Shown: positions 57,601 to 64,000 of the stretch, piece by piece
Numbering within the stretch: the stretch's first letter is position 1
How the letters are laid out: each line of letters opens with the position of its first letter
Assembly (NCBI GenBank): GCA_032191485.1
Contig: JAVDOI010000005.1
Span: 7,679,979-7,743,978 of the forward strand
DNA: 64,000 nucleotides
Source of the DNA: Leptoclinus maculatus
Taxonomy: Eukaryota; Chordata; Actinopteri; Perciformes; Stichaeidae
Direction: 5' to 3'
Position numbers and translations under genes: made by a program
The notes under the pieces: generated by a model
Seen by the model: the letters and a program-made list of their open reading frames with translations, nothing else
What the model was told of the DNA's origin: nothing
Databases searched by the model: none

Positions 57601-59032
57601 ATAATAATAACAATAACTTTATTGTGGGAATTTCAAGTTTTTTTTTGTAATGACGAAAATGCAAATGTACACATTACCTTCATCTGATCCAAATAGACTT
57701 TCATTAAGTACATGCAGCCGTGTTGAATGCGCTACTTGATGTACACGAGTACATCAGCTGCATCAAATAATAACTACCTCAAGTGCTACATTTAGAGACG
57801 GTAAGATATAAAGAGTTCATTTTTCTATCACGGTACAGACTGAACAGATGAGTTGACAGTCTGCGATGGAAGATGTGTAGAGGTCCTGATGTCAGGAGGG
57901 AATATAAAGGCAAAGTTCACCCAAAATGACAATCATTAAAACAATTTCTCACTTCATGTTACCTTGAATTCTTGTCCTTCCCTCGGTAAACGGAGAATCA
58001 AAGAACGGAGAGACGTCTTGATGAACTGAAGTTGAACAACAGCAAAACTTTATCAAAACATCCATTTAAAAACTCTCAATGCATGTTTGTGCATATTGAG
58101 ACATATTACAAGAAACAAAACGACCACAAGGCTGTGACCATGCTAACTTCATGTGACATACAAAGCCAGAACTAACTCTGAAGACTCGCATGTCTGAGTG
58201 TCCTTGAATGCACCATCACATATATATATATACATGTATGTACATGTAAATGTAACTAGCGTTTCCTCTATTTTGTCTCTCTTTGTCTGTGCTTTTTTGT
58301 GACTGGCTCAGTCTTTTGCATGTCTTTTGTTTTGTTGTGCTGTACTCTGGCCTCTCTTTTCAAAAGTCTCAACATGATTCCGTGATTGAGCAAAGGTTAG
58401 AATGAAATGATGTGCATTCACACAAACATTTTGATCAGGAGTTGGCCTTCCTTAAAAACCTGATCCCGTCCACTCGGTGTGATTATCCTCTGAAATGATC
58501 GATATAATGTGGTGTGGTTGCTTTCTTTGTACTGCTGTAGCAATGCTCTCTATCTGAGACAATTCTCCTGCGTCATGTAATTGATGAAACACAGCAGCGT
58601 GTAGCGATGTACAGAAATGAGGTCAGCCTGATGAATGCCATGCCACGTAAAGCTGATTCTGATTCATAGAGGAGCTTGTACTTTGATATGAAATGCAATT
58701 CAACACTTCTGCTATTAGCCCCACCAGCACAAAAACAATAAAAAGAACATAGCCAATAAAGCTGATTCTGATTCTGATACCGTGGAATGACGTGTCAGTG
58801 ACCAAGCTAAGATTAAGAGTTATACAACCAACTTATCTCACTTTACATATCCCTCTAATCATGTGTGACCTTTGTCCTCCAGGAGTGTGTGAGAACTGTG
58901 AGGGCAACACCCAGGGATCCAACTGTGAGGAGTGTCAGCCTGGTTCCTACCGCAGCCCTGGAGCCGCCCTGACCGCAGCCTGTGCACCATGTCCCTGCTC
59001 CAACTCCACCTCTACTGGCACCTGTCACACCG
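35805..59032 (+). CDS. megf9: multiple EGF-like domains protein 9, 5' part (4 exons; continues beyond window)
   Basis: MEGF9 is a single-pass membrane glycoprotein: signal peptide, Thr/Pro-rich stalk, laminin-type EGF modules, transmembrane helix, short tail (family knowledge). Four exons are present: 35805-36366, 41169-41373, 55122-55261, 58883-59032. All have GT-AG boundaries and the phases agree (each spliced codon restores E, S and G at the junctions). The spliced order of Cys motifs, EGLCNCSSGG...CSSGICVCKTG...SGVCENCEG, tracks human MEGF9 module by module. The remaining EGF modules, transmembrane helix and tail are not found up to 64000. Introns are 4.8, 13.7 and 3.6 kb. Confidence in identity is high because the exon joins and cysteine spacing agree with the family. 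Confidence 0.93.
36367..41168 (+). other. megf9 intron 1, no additional gene seen
   Basis: A 4.8-kb intron. It contains a fish dispersed repeat at 39100-39490 and an AT-dinucleotide run near 40866-40893. Short frames (for example 36708-37016) show no domain signature. The acceptor is TCCATCCACCAG|AGGGTC. Confidence 0.55.
39100..39490. repeat. Dispersed fish repeat (TAAAGAGGACCTATGATG family)
   Basis: Begins AAAGAGGACCTATGATGAAG and contains AACCCACAAACTGTGACCTA and AAGACAACCCATTCAGTTAG. Related sequence recurs at 59630-59785 (AATCCACAAACTGTGAAATA), and the opposite-end motif (GAGCATGATATGTACCCTTT) at 56326-56462. The family is common in teleosts; I do not assign a superfamily. Confidence 0.65.
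41169..41373 (+). CDS. megf9: megf9 exon 2: first laminin-type EGF module
   Basis: Encodes EGLCNCSSGGEGILDPDECD, then STGQCSCVSGYTGLQCEDCE and TNGTSGCLPCACDSSGAV. The eight-cysteine spacing is that of a laminin-type EGF repeat and aligns with the first module of human MEGF9 (VCNCS...TTGQCECRPGYQG). One N-glycosylation sequon (NGT) and a further NCS at the start are visible. Ends at GACAG|GTCAGG, phase 2. Confidence 0.93.
42633..42695. repeat. GT microsatellite with CGTGTG units
   Basis: About 60 bp: first (CGTGTG)n-like hexamer units, then pure GT. Confidence 0.93.
43489..43972 (-). mobile_element. Tc1-like transposon remnant in megf9 intron 2
   Basis: Minus-strand translation near 43890-43800 gives LFQHDNAQHVHHRLHNFSQF and then FGVEQLDWPAQSTDLSLI. 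This is the catalytic-domain signature of Tc1 transposase (QDNAP...FGVEELDWPAQSPDLNPI), with the first Asp of the QxDNA motif present but the PDLNPIE motif altered. GTGGCCATAAGTATGTGGAC at 43489-43508 resembles the terminal inverted-repeat region of the same family. Most of the transposase is deleted, so it is dead. Confidence 0.75.
45630..45915. repeat. Dispersed AATTGCC-family repeat, megf9 intron 2 copy
   Basis: Colinear with the copies at 34500 and 59880: GCAATTGCCAAGACACAAAA, ACTACATTAGACGCATCATT, CAAATCTAAAAGCCTGTGTG and CATAGAATGCACCTGTGAAA in that order. It lacks the TATA-like segment and the right-hand third. Confidence 0.7.
46370..46575. repeat. Dispersed fish repeat
   Basis: The run TGCTAAGATGC..., GATGTTTCACGTATTGGACA and GGTTCATCCTCTGGGGACCA, followed by CATTTCATGGTAGTCCA, follows the order of a common teleost interspersed repeat (whose usual text is 'TTCATCCTGAGGGGAACATG ... 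TTTCATGGCAATCC'). The call rests on memory of the consensus. Confidence 0.45.
47650..49600 (-). pseudogene. Decayed CR1/Rex1-type LINE (RT region)
   Basis: Minus-strand reading frames in consecutive pieces. 49588-48779 carries the connector and RT fingers (KGWKSAIVTPIVKSGDSTDV then NYRPISILPAVSKIAEKCV); the frame ends in a stop and shifts near 48770. The following piece has AAVFLDLKKAFDTVNHNVL. 48656-48120 has VGVPQGSILGPLLFSLYIND and the intact active site QMYADDTVIYV, then FKYLGIFID. Another frameshift near 48190 leads into LKTLDKK...CLVFKIVHGMAPPPLSDFIK at about 48130-47880. The endonuclease region is missing. At least one stop and two frameshifts make it inactive. The 3' end lies near the TTTATTTATTTATTTTACCG run at about 47675. 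Confidence 0.85.
49660..49745. repeat. Partial copy of the 22980-23470 repeat
   Basis: GTAGTCATCGTGATGTCACC and CATTGGTTTGTGGAA, then GAAGCCTCGAGAACACC, match the left part of the golga1 intron 1 repeat in the same orientation. Confidence 0.65.
50685..50925. repeat. A-rich inverted-repeat element
   Basis: GGTCAAAAGTCTGAACTG at 50689-50706 is answered by the inverted ACTTTTGACC at 50911-50920. Between them are degenerate repeats of CTGAACTGAAAAAAAA and GATTTGAATCTGAAAA, with the complementary GGTTCAAATCTTTTTTTCAA near the right end. The layout suggests a small hairpin MITE or an expanded A-rich repeat. Confidence 0.6.
52200..52740. repeat. Repeat-like block ending in an RTE-type tail
   Basis: The left part includes an inverted pair, CAGATGGTTTTGTGTAACAA followed at once by ACCATCTGG, near 52530-52556. 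The right part (52598-52705) is CTGCTTCCTCCCACAGTCTA ... GTGTCAGCCCTGTGATAGCC then GTCCAGGGTGAACCC, a familiar fish retroelement tail. Similar tails occur at 3613-3848 and 59232-59325. Confidence 0.55.
53945..54180. repeat. tRNA-derived SINE copy (single, unpaired)
   Basis: ACCACTCAAAGCACTTTGAA ... CATTCACACTGATGAACGGG ... GGGGATCAAACTGCCGGTCT parallels the left arm and core of the element at 3849-4316. The minus-strand B-box equivalent has decayed to CAGTTTGATCCCC. Confidence 0.65.
55122..55261 (+). CDS. megf9: megf9 exon 3: second laminin-type EGF module
   Basis: Joined to exon 2 it reads C-D-R-S then SGICVCKTGVYGPKCDECHP, GFFHFSSTGCRPCQCQNRTN, YCHPQS. It aligns with human [20 protein letters not shown] and GCLPCQCNNRSASC. 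The cysteine pattern is complete and one N-glycosylation sequon (NRT) is visible. The acceptor is GTTCAG|CTCAGG and the donor GTCCG|GTGAGT, phase 1 at the end. Confidence 0.94.
55383..56189. mobile_element. Non-autonomous DNA element with long TIRs and CCGT/CCGG modules
   Basis: The two ends are inverted repeats of about 50 bp. The left end begins AAAGCCCCAGTTCCACCGAA, AGCCGGATATACTACGGATG and TCCCCGGAT; the right end, read in reverse, is the same with one visible change (TACAGATG). Flanks are compatible with a TA target duplication. There is no transposase frame. The interior is made almost only of 9-12-bp words related to ATCCGGGGTG, AACCGTAGT and ACCGTGGCC, in both orientations, with a 32-bp subrepeat (GTAGGACCGGGATGAACCG plus TAGCGTAACC) about four times at 55675-55805. 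The GC content is well above the surroundings. Confidence 0.85.
56326..56462. repeat. End fragment of the TAAAGAGGACCT repeat family
   Basis: Starts CTTAAAGAGGACGTGATGAA and ends CCTGAAAATGAGCATGATAT then GTACCCTTTAA, pairing with the family seen at 39100-39490. Confidence 0.55.
58735..58785. repeat. L2-type LINE 3' tail
   Basis: CCAATAAAGCTGATTCTGAT then TCTGATAC, the ATTCTG-repeat end seen also at 28455-28487. A second short copy, AAAGCTGATTCTGATTC, is at 58650-58667. Confidence 0.65.
58883..59032 (+). CDS. megf9: megf9 exon 4: third laminin-type EGF module
   Basis: With the carried base from exon 3 it encodes GVCENCEGNTQGSNCEECQP, GSYRSPGAALTAACAPCPCS, NSTSTGTCHTG, matching human [20 protein letters not shown] and the CPCSAVTSTGSC segment. 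N-glycosylation sequon NST is present. The donor is CACACCG|GTCAGT, phase 1. The next exon should start the ECDQC module and lies beyond the window or was not recognised. Confidence 0.94.
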
Positions 59033-59231
59033 GTCAGTGCTCACCGCGCACAACCACACATAGGCTCCGCCCCCTGTGCTACTCTGTGGAGCTGTCAGAG
59101 CTACCATGGAGCCACACTGTCACTAACTGCACGGTCTGAGTAAATATATCTATATATATTATATATTAAAGGACGGAAACAATTTGAGTCGTTAACACAG
59201 CTGGGGGGGGGGGGGGTTTGGCCTTTTACCC

Positions 59232-59325
59232 TGGGTTTTCTCAGATTTCTCCGTCTTCCTCCCACACTGCAAAGACACGCAGCTTAGGTTAATTGAGGAC
59301 AATAAAGCTCCGGTTTCCAATTGTG
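59232..59325. repeat. RTE-type retroelement tail fragment
   Basis: CCGTCTTCCTCCCACACTGC, AAAGACACGCAGCTTAGGTT and AATTGAGGACAATAAAG. The same family tail is seen at 52598-52705. Confidence 0.55.
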
Positions 59326-59629
59326 AAATCCTGTTTATAGTGCTTTTATCAGTGAGCTATTTGTGACAGTCATTGAGATGTAAGACCGAGCGCTGCGGCC
59401 ACTTACTGAGTCTTCGCGCATGGCGTGCGGGCCGTTATCACGTAACTTTCCAGCGTGCACCCCCCACGAGCGTAACTGATCCAGCAGTAAAAACAGGTTT
59501 AAAGATAAAGCGTGAAAATGAACCACCACGTCACTGCGATCGAGACAAGACAATGAAATGAAGGAACGGCAAATACATTGAAATACATTACATTTACGTC
59601 TAGAGGAGATTTGGCAAATCTTTCATATG

Positions 59630-59785
59630 TCCTTACTCTTTGTGCTACGTTTACATTTGTGTGTCTGGAGTCCCTTCCAATCCACAAACTGTGAAATAAG
59701 ACAACCCAGTCAGTTTATTGTGGGATGCCTATCAGAAAACATGTGATTCAACCAACCAATTAGATTAGGGTCCCTTTAAAGTTTG
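59630..59785. repeat. Copy of the TAAAGAGGACCT repeat family
   Basis: Shares GTCTGGAGTCCCTTCCAATC and CACAAACTGTGAAATAAGAC, then CAACCCAGTCAGTTTA and AACATGTGATTCAACCA, with the copy at 39100-39490, in the same order and orientation. Confidence 0.6.
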
Positions 59786-59879
59786 TAAAGGTCCATAGTC
59801 AGAGACCACAGAGTTCATGTCAGATGTGCTTGTTAACCCCATTTCTTCAGAGTGACTTGAAAACTGAAATCAAAATGTG

Positions 59880-60650
59880 GCTTCTATTGCAGATGTTTGA
59901 TCTATTGCCAGGTGTGCTACACCAGAAACACATCTGGAATTCTAAAACCATAACTACACAGTTATCTACATTAGACAAGCATCAAAACTAACACCATGTG
60001 TGTGTTGTTTTATAAACTCTGCAATAGAAAACCACACTATATTATCAATCACCTGCACCCAGAATGCACCTGTGAAAACACCTTTTACATGATTTAGAAA
60101 TCAGAGCTTAAACCCTATAAATAGGATTCAGGTTCGCTTGTTGGTGTGAAAAACAATGGAGGAGAGGATAGTAAGTCAAATATACTGTATTTAGTTTACA
60201 GTACAGTAACTATGTTCATGTCATCTTCAATTAAAGTCATTTTATCTCATTCTGTTGTGATTTTGTGAGCATGAATTTGTGTTCATAGTTTATATTTACA
60301 ACATGCTACGAATGAAAGTGACAGTCTGTGACAATAGTGTTTATTATTATCACTATTATCTGTGACAATAGTGTTTATTATTATCACTATTATCTGTGAC
60401 AATAGTGTTTATTATTATCACTATTATCTGTGACAATAGTGTTTATTATTATCACTATTATCTGTGACAATAGTGTTTTATACTCAACGGTGTGCAGATG
60501 GCATGTGGACATTTATTTTACCTTCATCAAGTATTTGTTCACTTCATATAGAATGAAGTGTTTGCCTTTGTAAGAGATGTGAGATATCTTGTTGTATGTG
60601 TTTATAGATCTTGGGGCCAGGGTTCACAAATTGTGTTCTAGCTATTTGCA
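59880..60650. repeat. Dispersed AATTGCC-family repeat with internal 34-bp expansion
   Basis: Colinear with the copy at 34500-35070: ACACAGTTATCTACATTAGA, CACCCAGAATGCACCTGTGA, CCTATAAATAGGATTCAGGT, ACATGCTACGAATGAAAGTG and GTGTTTTATACTC, then the right end with TGTGTTCTAGCTATT. At 60326-60478 this copy carries a 34-bp tandem repeat that the other copies lack. Confidence 0.8.
60326..60478. repeat. 34-bp tandem repeat, 4.5 copies
   Basis: The unit begins CTGTGACAATAGTGTTTATT; copies start at 60326, 60360, 60394, 60428 and 60462 (last partial). Copies are essentially identical. Confidence 0.95.
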
Positions 60651-63382
60651 AGAACTAATCCAGAAGCGTAACCTGGAGTTCTTTCGATCTCTGTTCCCAG
60701 ACAGTCTGACTGACTGTGTGACCTTCCTCCACTTCTGTCACCTCCAGGCTGCTGCTGCCCTACTTACACAACACGCCCACATGTCTCTGTCGGATTGAGA
60801 TCTGGGTTGAACTACAGTCGCTACCGTATTCCTAAACCACCTCCGTTCAGCCTCACATTTCATTTCAAAACCGCTCAACTACCCATAAAGGGATGCAGCT
60901 GGTCCACTTTAATGCTTGAGGTACCAAAGGAGCTTAATGTAAGACAGAAAACACACATTGGTACACCATGGGCTGTGCTGTGTGAGGTATGGGAAGGTTC
61001 CTAACTGAACTGGACCATCTTTTACCAAAGGAAAGGAGAGATCATGTCATTTCACCTTCCTTGGGGCAGCAACATTTACAGTGCCGCACCATTTAGCCGT
61101 CAATAACAACCGCCATCACTGTTTAATTGTGATGTTTGGACAGGAATCCTTAATTGAGTTGTAATGAGTCATAAAAACCCAGAAATGAGTCAGCGTGTTA
61201 GCACCTCCAGTCTTTGTGTGTTTTGAACGTGTTTTTGTTTAAATGACTGAATAAGGTCTGTGGTTAACACAAGCTGAAGAGATCTTGGTGGTTTCTATCG
61301 AGAGTCTAAATGAGACGACTAAACGTCCTCACGAGAGCACGAGTCCACCTTTAGCTCAGTGGCGGAGACGTGAAGTCATGTGACCGTGTTGTGTCGTTGG
61401 GTTATAGTCTAACGTTCGCTTTTTACCTCCGGCGATTGCAGCCGCCCTTCAAAAATCATGAAATGGGGTTGATTTGTGAAGATTATCTTGTTTGTATCAT
61501 AATGTTTGTTTCTGCAATAATACAAAAGCCAATGGAGAGATGCCATTAACCCTCGGTTGAGGAAACCAGTGTGATGCTAACCGCTGGTTGGACTACAAAG
61601 ATACGTCATCCCTGCCACGCTTTTCTACAGTTTGTCACTATACTCATTCTGTGTGTGATAAATGGATACAACATGGTCTAAGTGCAGTCAGATTCTCTGA
61701 GCACCATATAAGTCCTTTATAAGTCCTCCTGAGTTCTCCTCCTCCTCGACCTCAAGGAAAAGACACAGGACGTCATTCTTTTGACTATTCGATGGCAGCC
61801 TTGGTGCCACACTATGCACCAGCTGTGTGTGGCATGCCCTCTGCATACAGCTCATTTACGTGACAACCAGTTATTCTTGTTAACACTATGGTTTCTGTTA
61901 AGACGCACCAATTATATTTCTATACCCAAAGATAACCCGCTTATCAAGTAACCTAGTTCATGTGAAGTGAACTTCATTAGGCTTTCTGATTGTAATAAAT
62001 GTAAACCACTGCTTATTCTCATTATTATTGACTCATTGTTCCAGCTCTAGGTCAAACCTATAGATAGATGGATACTTTATTCATGTGTTACATACTGCTT
62101 TGCTAGCGGACAGGACACCAAAGGAAACCAGGTATTAGATGATCATTGTGATGCCTGGTTTGTTTGTGCTGACGGGGTGATGATATGTTACACCGTGTGG
62201 ACGTCACCTGGCTCAAACATCACACCGTGACACAGCTTATCCACGTCAAACTGCTCTGAACCCGTTTTGCAAACTGCCAATTGAGGTTTCCATTCAGCAT
62301 TGCGTCACTGATCTCACTCTGCTCGGCTCTTCCTCTCACCTTGCCCTTCCCCCTTTCTGGACCAATCATTAACAGCATGTCCATGTGCCGACGTGACGGC
62401 CCGCCGTCGGCAGCGGACTGCATGGCAACACGTATTATTGCACTTAGGCTGTCGGGTTGTGTTTGCCCCTGCCAGGGGCTGCGGTGGAGGTTGTGTAACG
62501 TGGGAGGGAGGGGAAGGTACACCAACCAGGCTGAGCACAGCTGGGACAGCATGAGCACAGCTGGGACATTTCAGCGCCAGTCAGGCAGCAACAGACCGGG
62601 GGGGGATGGGCAGCATCGCGGCCTCTGTTTAGACAGTAACACTGTAGAGCTGCTCTTATGTTAATAGTGTGTGTGTGTGGCTGTGACGGATGTTTTAGAG
62701 GAGAGGTTGTCCTGGCAACAGTGACCAATGACAAGATGCCACAATGCCGTATCATTGCTTCACACCGGAGGAGAGATGCTTTCCAAACGTGCTGATGAGG
62801 CCTGTTGCAGTAAATAAATAACCCTCCACACCGACACACAAAGAGGTGGAATGGAGCATTGCACCAGTTCAGAATGTGGGTCACACATATTAAATCATCC
62901 ATGTGTGATTGCATCTCTACTCAGTGGTGTGGGATGGCTGGGCTCGTTCAGCCTGAGGTTCATCAAATATTTGTATTCCGGTTTTAATTTGTCTATGACG
63001 CTCTTAGTGTGTCAGACAGGGACTACGTGGCCAGAGAAGTGGAGGATGATGGTGAACATGCAGGGCAGGTCCTCTGGCCCGTGCAGTGCAGAGCAGGTCA
63101 TGTTTCCTCCTGGTTACATAACCCAGCAGGCCGGCTGCCTTTGAACCCTCAGCAGAGGTTAACTCAAGCTTATCAGGAGAAGTCAGTACAGTCCTGGAAT
63201 ACAACACAGTCACATGGCCCCAGCAGGGCTTCTCTGCCGGGCAAGGCTCCAGGAGTGGGCACTGGTTTCCCTAATCCAAGTGAGGCGGCTATGTCTTGTT
63301 TTGACCTTGATATAAGGGCCTTCAAAAGTCGAGCTACTTGACAGGAAAACGCTTTCCTATGGGAGCTATAACCATCAACAAC

Positions 63383-63615
63383 ATCCATTGCTGCTTCCTC
63401 GTATTTTGAGGTGGTTGAGGTGGTTTGGGCACCATGAAAGCCGTCCTGTGGAGGTATTTTGGGTACGTCCCGATGGGAGGGGAGCTCTGTGCAAACCTGA
63501 AACATGCTGGAGAGGGATTGCATGTCCCATCTGGCCTGGGAACACCCTGAGATCCCCCAGGAAGAGCTGGAGGACATACCTGGAGAGAAAGGCACCTCTA
63601 TTCTGGATGGATGCC
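63383..63615 (+). mobile_element. RTE/Rex3-type LINE 3' end
   Basis: The run GAGGTGGTTGAGGTGGTTTG, GGTACGTCCCGATGGGAGGG, GCATGTCCCATCTGGCCTGG, GAACACCCTGAGATCCCCCA and GGAAGAGCTGGAGGACATAC, ending GGATGGATGCC, follows the 3' end of fish RTE-clade LINEs (usual text 'CTGGCCTGGGAACGCCTCGGGATCCCCC'). In that clade this is the end of ORF2 and a GGATG-type tail. 5'-truncated. Confidence 0.75.
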
Positions 63616-63842
63616 TTCATTTTCACATTGTACTTAAACGTATCATGTATAGGTCTATATGTTTGCTCCAGGTGTACAAATGTTCAAATCAATCCGTTTT
63701 TAGAAAAGTGATTCTCCAGGTGTGTGGAATTCTACTGGACGGGTGATCAGCACTCTTTCAAAACACATTCCCTCATTTGGTGTTTTGATGGTGGTGAGCG
63801 CTGTCTGACACGTCGCTCCAAAATCTATCAATCTGTTCAGTT

Positions 63843-64000
63843 GTGATTCAGATTCAGATCAACTTTATTGTCCCACACGGGGAAATTAGTTTGGTGCAGT
63901 GCTCCAGACATGAGGACACCATAAAGTCCAGAGTACAAAACATAGAATCACATCCCCAATGAGACCACATCACACATAATACAACACATTTAGACTGAGA
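63843..64000. mobile_element. LINE 3' end cut by the window edge
   Basis: ATTCAGATTCAGATCAACTT, TATTGTCCCACACGGGGAAA and TTAGTTTGGTGCAG are typical of the tail of a fish CR1/Rex1-type LINE, inverted with respect to the plus strand. Truncated at 64000. Confidence 0.55.

Larger units (their letters stand above)
55262..58882 (+). other. megf9 intron 3
   Basis: A 3.6-kb intron. It contains the CCGT/CCGG inverted-repeat element (55383-56189), a fish-repeat end (56326-56462), another repeat-like block (57905-58140, beginning AAAGTTCACCCAAAATGACA), an ATA/AT microsatellite pair (57593-57617, 58218-58231) and an L2-type tail (58735-58785). No gene was recognised between these. Confidence 0.6.
59033..64000 (+). 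other. megf9 intron 4 (incomplete), no further exon recognised
   Basis: I searched this stretch for the fourth and fifth EGF modules and for a membrane helix and did not find them. It contains a poly-G run (about 59202-59217), RTE-type tail (59232-59325), family repeats (59630-59785, 59880-60650), an RTE 3' end (63383-63615) and a LINE 3' end at the right edge. The rest, about 60700-63380, shows no recognised feature. Confidence 0.5.

Noticed and set aside
62281..62664. 127-codon frame in megf9 intron 4, checked as a missing EGF exon.
   Set aside because: Cysteine spacing does not fit a laminin-type EGF module, and no acceptor/donor in phase 1 flanks it.

Overview
The window is nuclear DNA from a ray-finned (teleost) fish. 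The evidence is vertebrate genes split into short GT-AG exons, long CA/GT microsatellites, and many fish-type dispersed repeats (Tc1-like, L2- and Rex-type LINEs, tRNA-derived SINE, hAT-like termini). There is no bacterial operon, CRISPR array or phage. All exon calls below were made by reading splice sites and reading phase by hand, without alignment software.

Three protein genes can be reconstructed. golga1 (golgin-97) lies on the minus strand in 23 coding exons from 25163 down to 6388, with every exon junction in phase and a complete C-terminal GRIP domain. ppp6c (catalytic subunit of protein phosphatase 6) lies on the minus strand in 7 coding exons from 34057 to 30356; it is complete at 305 residues. 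megf9 (multiple EGF-like domains 9) starts on the plus strand at 35805 and runs off the right end; four exons are present (signal peptide plus Thr/Pro-rich stalk, then laminin-type EGF modules) and the membrane anchor and tail are not in the window. ppp6c and megf9 are divergently transcribed, with about 1.75 kb between their start codons. Golgin-97 tethers vesicles at the trans-Golgi, PP6 is a cytosolic phosphatase and MEGF9 is a membrane glycoprotein, so the three are neighbours by synteny rather than by shared pathway.

Layout: 1-3612 GT-rich minisatellite with a 1.2-kb higher-order duplication; 3613-4320 SINE/RTE debris including a large palindrome; 4321-6387 golga1 3' flank; 6388-26330 golga1 and its promoter, with a 26-27-bp satellite (19890-22036) in intron 2, a Tc1 fossil in intron 20 and a 660-bp CA tract at the start of intron 17; 26930-28490 composite dead LINE; 28490-34140 ppp6c; 34500-35070 dispersed repeat; 35560-64000 megf9, whose introns hold a decayed LINE (47.65-49.6 kb), a Tc1 remnant, a module-built inverted-repeat element (55.38-56.19 kb), and copies of several repeat families.

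The strongest unusual signal is golga1 intron 17. Its transcript begins with about 660 nt of (AC)n directly at the 5' splice site and ends with about 45 nt of (GU)n directly at the 3' splice site, so the two ends could pair and bring the splice sites together. The next strongest are the inverted-repeat element at 55.4 kb, assembled from short CCGT/CCGG words, and the two large satellites.
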